Shown piece by piece: positions 54,212 through 58,819 of a stretch of DNA of 58,819 bases (its first letter is position 1; each line of letters begins with the position of its first letter). The position numbers were made by a program, and so were the translations under genes. Below the pieces are notes generated by a model, which saw only the letters and a program-made list of their open reading frames with translations, was not told the DNA's origin and did no database searches. Origin of the DNA: an uncultured Thermosynechococcus sp. (GTDB lineage: Bacteria > Cyanobacteriota > Cyanobacteriia > Thermosynechococcales > Thermosynechococcaceae); assembly GCF_938074695.1 (NCBI RefSeq), contig NZ_CALJEM010000029.1, positions 1 through 58,819 of the forward strand, in the 5' to 3' direction.

Positions 54212-54943
54212 GTGGGCGATCGCCTGATCCTGATCGGAGATGTCCACGGCCACTACGAAGGGCTGTGCCGCCTCCTGGATCTCCTCTCACCGAGGGTGGG
54301 CGATCGCCTGTACTTCCTTGGCGACCTTGTGGATCGAGGATCGAGTAGTGCCTCTGTCGTGGAATTAGTGCGTCAGTGTAGCTATGGTGCTGTGCGGGGC
54401 AACCACGAAGACATGATGCTCCTCACCTTTGAGGGCAAACAAATCAATGCTGCGCGGCTCTTTGCCTGGTGCAATAGTGGCGGTGATGCGACCCTTGCCA
54501 GCTACACGTCCACCGATTTGCTTTGGCAACATCTCGACTGGCTGCATACGGTTCCCCTCTATCAAGATTTAGGGGATGTGTTTGTTGTCCATGCGGGTCT
54601 GCATCCATGTCTTCCTCTAGAACAACAAACGCGCCGGGAATGCTGCTGGATCCGCGAACCCTTTTTCACTCACCCGACGCCCTACTTTAGGGATAAGACC
54701 ATTGTTGTCGGCCATACCATTACATTTACATTTTCTGGTGTTGAACCAGGACAGCTGGTGCGCGGTACCGGCTGGTTAGGGATTGAAACTGGTGCCTACC
54801 ATCGCCGTAGTGGTTGGTTAACAGCGCTCGACTGGACAAATCAGTGGGTGTATCAAGTCAATGTGCTCTACGGCGGTACCCGCCAAGGGGAATTGACCCA
54901 GTTTTTGGTGGATTTAGCGGATTTTTCTTGCAGTACCAGCTAA
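54212..54943 (+). CDS. Metallophosphoesterase / PPP-type serine-threonine phosphatase
   Basis: A 243-aa calcineurin-like phosphoesterase of the bacterial PrpA/PrpB type. The motifs GDVHGHYEGL, GDLVDRGS and GNHEDMML bind the two-metal centre, and VVHAGLHP and VVGHT supply further ligands. It could dephosphorylate proteins or bis-nucleoside tetraphosphates; sequence alone does not decide. The GTG start at 54212 uses the AGGAG at the end of the DUF3370 gene. Its stop overlaps the convergent lspA stop by 4 bp. Confidence 0.87.
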   Translation: MGDRLILIGDVHGHYEGLCRLLDLLSPRVGDRLYFLGDLVDRGSSSASVVELVRQCSYGAVRGNHEDMMLLTFEGKQINAARLFAWCNSGGDATLASYTSTDLLWQHLDWLHTVPLYQDLGDVFVVHAGLHPCLPLEQQTRRECCWIREPFFTHPTPYFRDKTIVVGHTITFTFSGVEPGQLVRGTGWLGIETGAYHRRSGWLTALDWTNQWVYQVNVLYGGTRQGELTQFLVDLADFSCSTS

Positions 54944-55416
54944 CGCTGGCGCCACGCCGACCACAGCAGACAGGCAATGCCGATGTTAATGGCAATGTCG
55001 GCTACGTTAAAGACAGGAAACTGAATTAAGCGAAAATCTAAGAAGTCAACGACCTCGCCGGTGAGAAAGCGATCAATACCGTTGCCTAAAGCACCGCCGA
55101 GTAAACAGCCATAGCCCACCTGCTGCCAGCGATCTAAGCGCGGACCTAGGACTGCCCAAATGATCAGACCTAAGCTAACAATGAGGGACAGCCAGCGTAA
55201 CCAGAGACTGCCGTTGGCAAAGAGGCTAAAAGCCGCGCCGGTATTGGCGACGTAAGTAATATGAAAAACACCGGGGATAATTGGCGTTGTTTGCGGTGGC
55301 ACTGTTAGGGCATAAGTAGCCAAAATCCACTCTTTGGTCAGGCGATCGCTGATTAAGGCAAGGCTAGAAGCCCACCAAAAGAGGGGGTTCTTGATCTTGA
55401 GTTGCTGACTACTCAT
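54940..55416 (-). CDS. lspA: Lipoprotein signal peptidase (signal peptidase II)
   Basis: A 158-aa membrane aspartyl protease with four helices that cleaves prolipoprotein signal peptides. The catalytic Asp residues sit in GGALGNGIDRF and FNVADIAINIG. Length is normal. The start ATG overlaps the apbC stop as ATGA, so the two are translationally coupled. It ends in a 4-bp convergent overlap with the phosphatase gene. Confidence 0.93.
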   Translation of the reverse strand: MSSQQLKIKNPLFWWASSLALISDRLTKEWILATYALTVPPQTTPIIPGVFHITYVANTGAAFSLFANGSLWLRWLSLIVSLGLIIWAVLGPRLDRWQQVGYGCLLGGALGNGIDRFLTGEVVDFLDFRLIQFPVFNVADIAINIGIACLLWSAWRQR

Positions 55417-56492
55417 CCCACGGCACTGAGGGCGGCCACGGAGACCCGTGCTGCTACCTGTTGGGCGATCGCCCGCAGGGCTTGAGCGGAAGCTGACTGT
55501 GGATCACTGATGAGAATCGGCTGACCCAAATCTCCCCCTTCCCGCACAGGCAACTCCAAGGGCACCTGTCCCAAAAGGGGCACTCCCATCTCTGCCGCTA
55601 GGGCTTCGCCGCCGCCACTGCCAAAAATGTCATAGCGACGATTGGGCAGATCGGGGGGGATAAAGTAGCTCATATTTTCCACCAGACCGAGAACCGTTAC
55701 CCCCAGTTGCTGAAACATCCGCAAGCCGCGCCGGGCATCCCCAAGGGCAACGGGTTGCGGTGTAGTCACAATCACCACCCCTGCCATGGGCACTGCCTGC
55801 GCCAGAGTGAGTTGCGCATCCCCAGTGCCGGGGGGTAAATCCACAATCAGATAGTCTAGACTTCCCCAATCGCTTTGGTAGAGAAATTGGCGAATAATGC
55901 CATTGAGCATAGGACCGCGCCAAATCACCGGCTGATCGCGCTCAATCAGGAAGGCCATGGAGACCACCTTTAGGCCGTGGGCAACTGGGGGTACCAGGAC
56001 CTCTCCTCTGGCTTCCTTGCGTACTTCGACAATGGCCTCCTCTAGTCCCAGCATTGTGGGTACATTGGGGCCATAGATGTCGGCATCAATCATGCCAACC
56101 GCTGCGCCGGCTTGGGCAAGGGCAAGGGCTAAATTCACGGCAACGGTACTTTTGCCGACCCCCCCTTTACCGCTGGAGACGGCAATGATGTTCTTGACCC
56201 CCGGTATATCGGTGCGATCGGGCAGGCTTTTTTGCTGCGGCGTTTCGGCGGTAACCGCCACTTGCACATCCATCACCCCCGGCAGAGTAAAGACGGCTTT
56301 TTTGCAATCCTCCACAATAAATTCCCGCAGAGGGCAGGCGGGGGTTGTCAGCACCAAGGTAAAGCGAACCGTGCCCTCCTCAATGGCGACATCGCGGATC
56401 ATGTTCAACTCCACCAGCGATCGCCGCAGCTCGGGATCTTCCACGGGACGGAGCACGGCCAACACAGACTCAACGGTAAGAGGGGCACTCAT
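55413..56492 (-). CDS. apbC: Iron-sulfur cluster carrier protein ApbC (Mrp/NBP35 ATPase)
   Basis: A 359-aa P-loop ATPase that carries and delivers Fe-S clusters. An N-terminal MIP18/DUF59 domain (about 1-85) precedes the ATPase domain with the deviant Walker A SSGKGGVGKSTVAVNLA and the DADIYGPNVP switch region. In cyanobacteria it has been implicated in assembly of Fe-S proteins including photosystem I. The name Mrp for this family is unrelated to the antiporter operon in this window. Confidence 0.94.
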   Translation of the reverse strand: MSAPLTVESVLAVLRPVEDPELRRSLVELNMIRDVAIEEGTVRFTLVLTTPACPLREFIVEDCKKAVFTLPGVMDVQVAVTAETPQQKSLPDRTDIPGVKNIIAVSSGKGGVGKSTVAVNLALALAQAGAAVGMIDADIYGPNVPTMLGLEEAIVEVRKEARGEVLVPPVAHGLKVVSMAFLIERDQPVIWRGPMLNGIIRQFLYQSDWGSLDYLIVDLPPGTGDAQLTLAQAVPMAGVVIVTTPQPVALGDARRGLRMFQQLGVTVLGLVENMSYFIPPDLPNRRYDIFGSGGGEALAAEMGVPLLGQVPLELPVREGGDLGQPILISDPQSASAQALRAIAQQVAARVSVAALSAVG

Positions 56493-56606
56493 GCAGATGA
56501 TTCATTACAGTGGCTACTTAGATAGCGATCGTACCACTGTTGGGCAGATTCCCCCGCCCACCACAGCAGTGATACAGCCCTGTGCCCGAGAATGCCATAG
56601 GCCTAA

Positions 56607-56640
56607 GAGAGCTAAAACGGCTCTCAGACAGGATTACACT
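56607..56640 (+). promoter_or_regulatory. Candidate guaA promoter with inverted repeat
   Basis: GAGAGC (56607-56612) and GCTCTC (56620-56625) form a perfect 6-bp inverted repeat with a 7-nt spacer. TACACT (56635-56640) follows as a plausible -10, about 62 nt before the guaA start. The repeat covers the expected -35 region, where no TTGACA is seen. A regulator could bind there; this is inference. Confidence 0.3.
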
Positions 56641-56702
56641 ATTTCAGAAAAGGGCGGTATTCTGGAAAATATTAGCTATTTGGGATCAGAAGGACTGCAA
56701 CG

Positions 56703-58310
56703 TTGACTCACTCCACCCTCCACCAACCTGCCACAGCCGCCGGCCAAGGCCTGCAACGCCAACTCATTGTCATTCTCGATTTTGGGTCACAATACTCCGA
56801 ACTCATTGCCCGCCGCATTCGGGAAACCCAGGTCTATTCCGAGGTCATTTCCTACCGCACCACCGCTGAGCAACTGGCGCAATTGGCACCCAAGGGCATT
56901 ATTCTCTCCGGTGGTCCTAGCTCTGTCTATGACGAGAATGCGCCCCAATGCGATCCTGAGATTTGGAACTTGGGGATTCCTATCCTTGGGGTGTGCTATG
57001 GCATGCAACTGATGGTGCAACAGTTGGGGGGAACTGTAGAACGAGCCAGCGCTGGGGAGTACGGGAAGGCAGCGCTCTTTATTGATGACCCCACAGATCT
57101 GCTCACCAATGTGGAGCAGGAAACGATTATGTGGATGAGTCATGGTGATAGCGTGACCAAGTTGCCCCCCGGTTTTCGCGTCCTAGCCCATACCCACAAT
57201 ACGCCAATGGCGGCGATCGCCCATCCAGAGCGGAAACTCTATGGCGTTCAGTTCCACCCAGAGGTGGTGCATTCCGTAGGCGGCATTGCCCTAATCCGCA
57301 ACTTTGTCTATCACATTTGCGACTGCGAACCCACTTGGACCACTGCCGCCTTTGTCGAAGAAGCCATCCGCGAAGTGCGCGCCAAAGTGGGGGACAAACG
57401 GGTTCTCCTTGCTTTATCCGGGGGAGTGGATTCCTCCACCTTGGCCTTTTTACTCCACCGGGCAATAGGGGATCAACTCACCTGCATGTTCATTGATCAG
57501 GGCTTTATGCGCAAAGGGGAACCTGAGCGCCTCCTCAAGCTCTTTCAGGAGCAATTTCACATCAAGGTGGAGTACATCAATGCCCGCGATCGCTTCCTTG
57601 CCCAGTTAGCGGGGGTCACCGACCCCGAAGAAAAGCGCAAACGCATTGGCCATGAGTTTATCCGTGTTTTTGAGGAAGAGTCCCAGCGGCTGGGACCGTT
57701 TGACTACCTGGCTCAGGGAACACTCTATCCCGATGTCATTGAATCGGCCAATACGAACATTGACCCCCAAACTGGTGAGCGCGTTGCTGTTAAAATCAAG
57801 AGCCATCACAATGTGGGCGGCCTTCCTGAAAATCTCCGCTTTAAGCTAGTGGAACCCCTGCGGAAACTCTTTAAGGATGAAGTACGCCAAGTGGGGCGAT
57901 CGCTGGGGCTGCCCGAAGAGATTGTGCAACGGCATCCCTTTCCCGGTCCGGGTTTAGCGATTCGGATTCTGGGGGAAGTCACCCCTGAACGCCTAGAAAT
58001 TCTGCGGGAGGCGGACTACATTGTGCGGCAGGAAATTAACCGCGCCGAGATGTACCACGACTTTTGGCAAGCCTTTGCCGTACTGTTGCCAATTCGCACC
58101 GTGGGGGTGATGGGAGATCAGCGCACCTATGCCTATCCGGTGGTGCTGCGGTTTGTGACCAGTGAAGATGGCATGACCGCCGACTGGGCACGAGTGCCCT
58201 ACGACCTCCTTGAGCGCATTTCCAACCGCATTGTCAACGAAGTACCGGGGGTGAATCGGGTCGTCTATGACATTACCTCCAAGCCCCCCGGCACCATTGA
58301 GTGGGAATAA
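56703..58310 (+). CDS. guaA: GMP synthase (glutamine-hydrolysing)
   Basis: Converts XMP to GMP with glutamine and ATP. The 535-aa protein has a class I glutamine amidotransferase domain with catalytic Cys98 (LGVCYGMQ) and the His/Glu pair in YGVQFHPEV. The ATP-pyrophosphatase domain follows with [13 protein letters not shown], and the C-terminal dimerisation domain ends [14 protein letters not shown]. It begins at a TTG at 56703, giving a short N-terminal extension; no better start is seen. Confidence 0.96.
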   Translation: MTHSTLHQPATAAGQGLQRQLIVILDFGSQYSELIARRIRETQVYSEVISYRTTAEQLAQLAPKGIILSGGPSSVYDENAPQCDPEIWNLGIPILGVCYGMQLMVQQLGGTVERASAGEYGKAALFIDDPTDLLTNVEQETIMWMSHGDSVTKLPPGFRVLAHTHNTPMAAIAHPERKLYGVQFHPEVVHSVGGIALIRNFVYHICDCEPTWTTAAFVEEAIREVRAKVGDKRVLLALSGGVDSSTLAFLLHRAIGDQLTCMFIDQGFMRKGEPERLLKLFQEQFHIKVEYINARDRFLAQLAGVTDPEEKRKRIGHEFIRVFEEESQRLGPFDYLAQGTLYPDVIESANTNIDPQTGERVAVKIKSHHNVGGLPENLRFKLVEPLRKLFKDEVRQVGRSLGLPEEIVQRHPFPGPGLAIRILGEVTPERLEILREADYIVRQEINRAEMYHDFWQAFAVLLPIRTVGVMGDQRTYAYPVVLRFVTSEDGMTADWARVPYDLLERISNRIVNEVPGVNRVVYDITSKPPGTIEWE

Positions 58311-58370
58311 ACTTGCCGGCCAGAGGTGCGATAGTTTAATTGGAAGAGAGGATGGTGTGAGTGATGTGGC

Positions 58371-58819
58371 ATGAATAGCAAATGGGTACTGGTCTTCGGT
58401 TTCAGTGCAAGTGCCTGGTTGCCCTTAGGAGCAACGGCGCAGTCTAGCCCACCCCAATGGCAAATTGAGGATCGGTTAACAACTCCCCCATCCTTTGAGG
58501 TAGCACCAACGGCGGAAGCATTGCCCCAATGGCAAGCCGTTCCCGAACCCAGTGGCGATCGCCCTTGGCAGCCAGCAACGCCCGAAGAACTGGCGCAACC
58601 CATCTTACCCCCCATGGCTGAGCAGGCACCGACGCCGGTCATTGCCGAAGCACCCCAGTATCGCATTCCTCTCCCCTACTGCCTAGGTTTCGCCGTGGGT
58701 CTCGGCAAGCTCTCACGGAGCGCGATCGCTATCTGCTCTTCAATGGTTTGACCCTCACCTCTGCTGGCACGCTGGAGCCGGGGATGTTCCACTTACGAGC
58801 TAACACAGGCACAGCGGGA
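58371..58819 (+). CDS. Exported hypothetical protein with an apparent frameshift, cut by window end
   Basis: The ATG at 58371 opens a frame with a signal peptide (WVLVFGFSASAWLPLGATA) and a Pro/Gln-rich region (PQWQAVPEPSGDRPWQPATP). It continues to TGA at 58749-58751, but from about 58650 it loses protein-like character. A frame one base back takes over: LTERDRYLLFNGLTLTSAGT, then LEPGMFHLRANTG, open to the window edge. The exchange must lie after 58621, where the second frame has its last stop. I read this as one gene with a one-base deletion, a sequencing error or a -1 recoding site. Family not recognised; probably a surface or periplasmic protein. Confidence 0.5.

Noticed and set aside
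1-58819. Insertion sequences, group II introns, prophage or CRISPR arrays
   Set aside because: I looked for transposase, reverse transcriptase, integrase and cas motifs and for regularly spaced repeats and found none, although such introns are common in this type of genome.
4973-58819. Classical rho-independent terminators after operons
   Set aside because: No GC-rich stem followed by a T run stood out at the gene ends; most convergent genes overlap or nearly touch.

Overview
The window is a gene-dense stretch of a cyanobacterial chromosome, most likely a thermophilic Thermosynechococcus-type strain. The evidence is the psbA gene for photosystem II D1 (the Glu130/Cys144/Pro173 combination of the PsbA3 type), NDH-1 genes in the ndhAIGE order, CP12, cytochrome cM, SipA and RpaA, several cyanobacteria-only DUF families (DUF3082, DUF3326, DUF3370, DUF3493), and dozens of copies of the HIP1 palindrome GCGATCGC. 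I see no insertion sequence, prophage, CRISPR array or rRNA. One tRNA (Asp-GTC) is present.

Layout. 1-3.1 kb: psbA (cut by the left edge), a Get3d-type ATPase and an orphan ABC ATPase. 3.1-10 kb: purD, tRNA-Asp, an M23 peptidase, prmC, a DMT exporter and lysC. 10-15.2 kb: ftsH, an FHA-containing histidine kinase and a LOG-family protein, closely spaced on one strand. 15.3-23.2 kb: purB, pyrE, cysS, rpsN, a pterin dehydratase, an FAD oxidoreductase, lepB, a fructosamine-kinase-like gene and CP12. 23.4-29.3 kb: a stand-alone ndhD diverging from a seven-gene Mrp antiporter operon (C-D-E-F-G-A'-B). 29.3-31.4 kb: two decayed genes flanking a PIN/TRAM protein. 31.4-36.4 kb: ndhAIGE followed by a Deg/HtrA protease and a DUF3326 gene. 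36.5-44.5 kb: pyrC, a UDP-xylose synthase/UDP-glucose dehydrogenase pair, rnhB, pheT and bioB. 45-49.4 kb: a four-carbon sugar-acid kinase, cytM, sipA, a GT2-TPR protein and rlmN. 49.4-54.9 kb: a membrane-anchored NYN/OST-HTH protein convergent with rpaA, then DUF3370 and a phosphatase. 54.9-58.8 kb: lspA, apbC, guaA and a surface-protein-like gene that changes frame at the right edge.

How the genes fit together. Most are housekeeping genes: purine and pyrimidine synthesis (purD, purB, pyrE, pyrC, guaA), translation (cysS, pheT, rpsN, rlmN, prmC, tRNA) and protein export or quality control (lepB, lspA, ftsH, HtrA, Get3d). A photosynthesis and bioenergetics theme runs through the rest: D1, five NDH-1 subunits, Mrp ion antiport, CP12 and cytochrome cM. 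Signalling genes (FHA kinase, SipA, RpaA) are interspersed.

The points most worth a second look are the membrane-tethered coiled-coil/NYN/OST-HTH protein that ends on top of the circadian output regulator rpaA; the Mrp operon, which lacks the MrpA antiporter module but has an extra soluble domain on MrpA' and a structured leader; the FHA kinase next to ftsH; and three decayed or frame-broken genes. All assignments come from reading motifs by eye; no database search was run.
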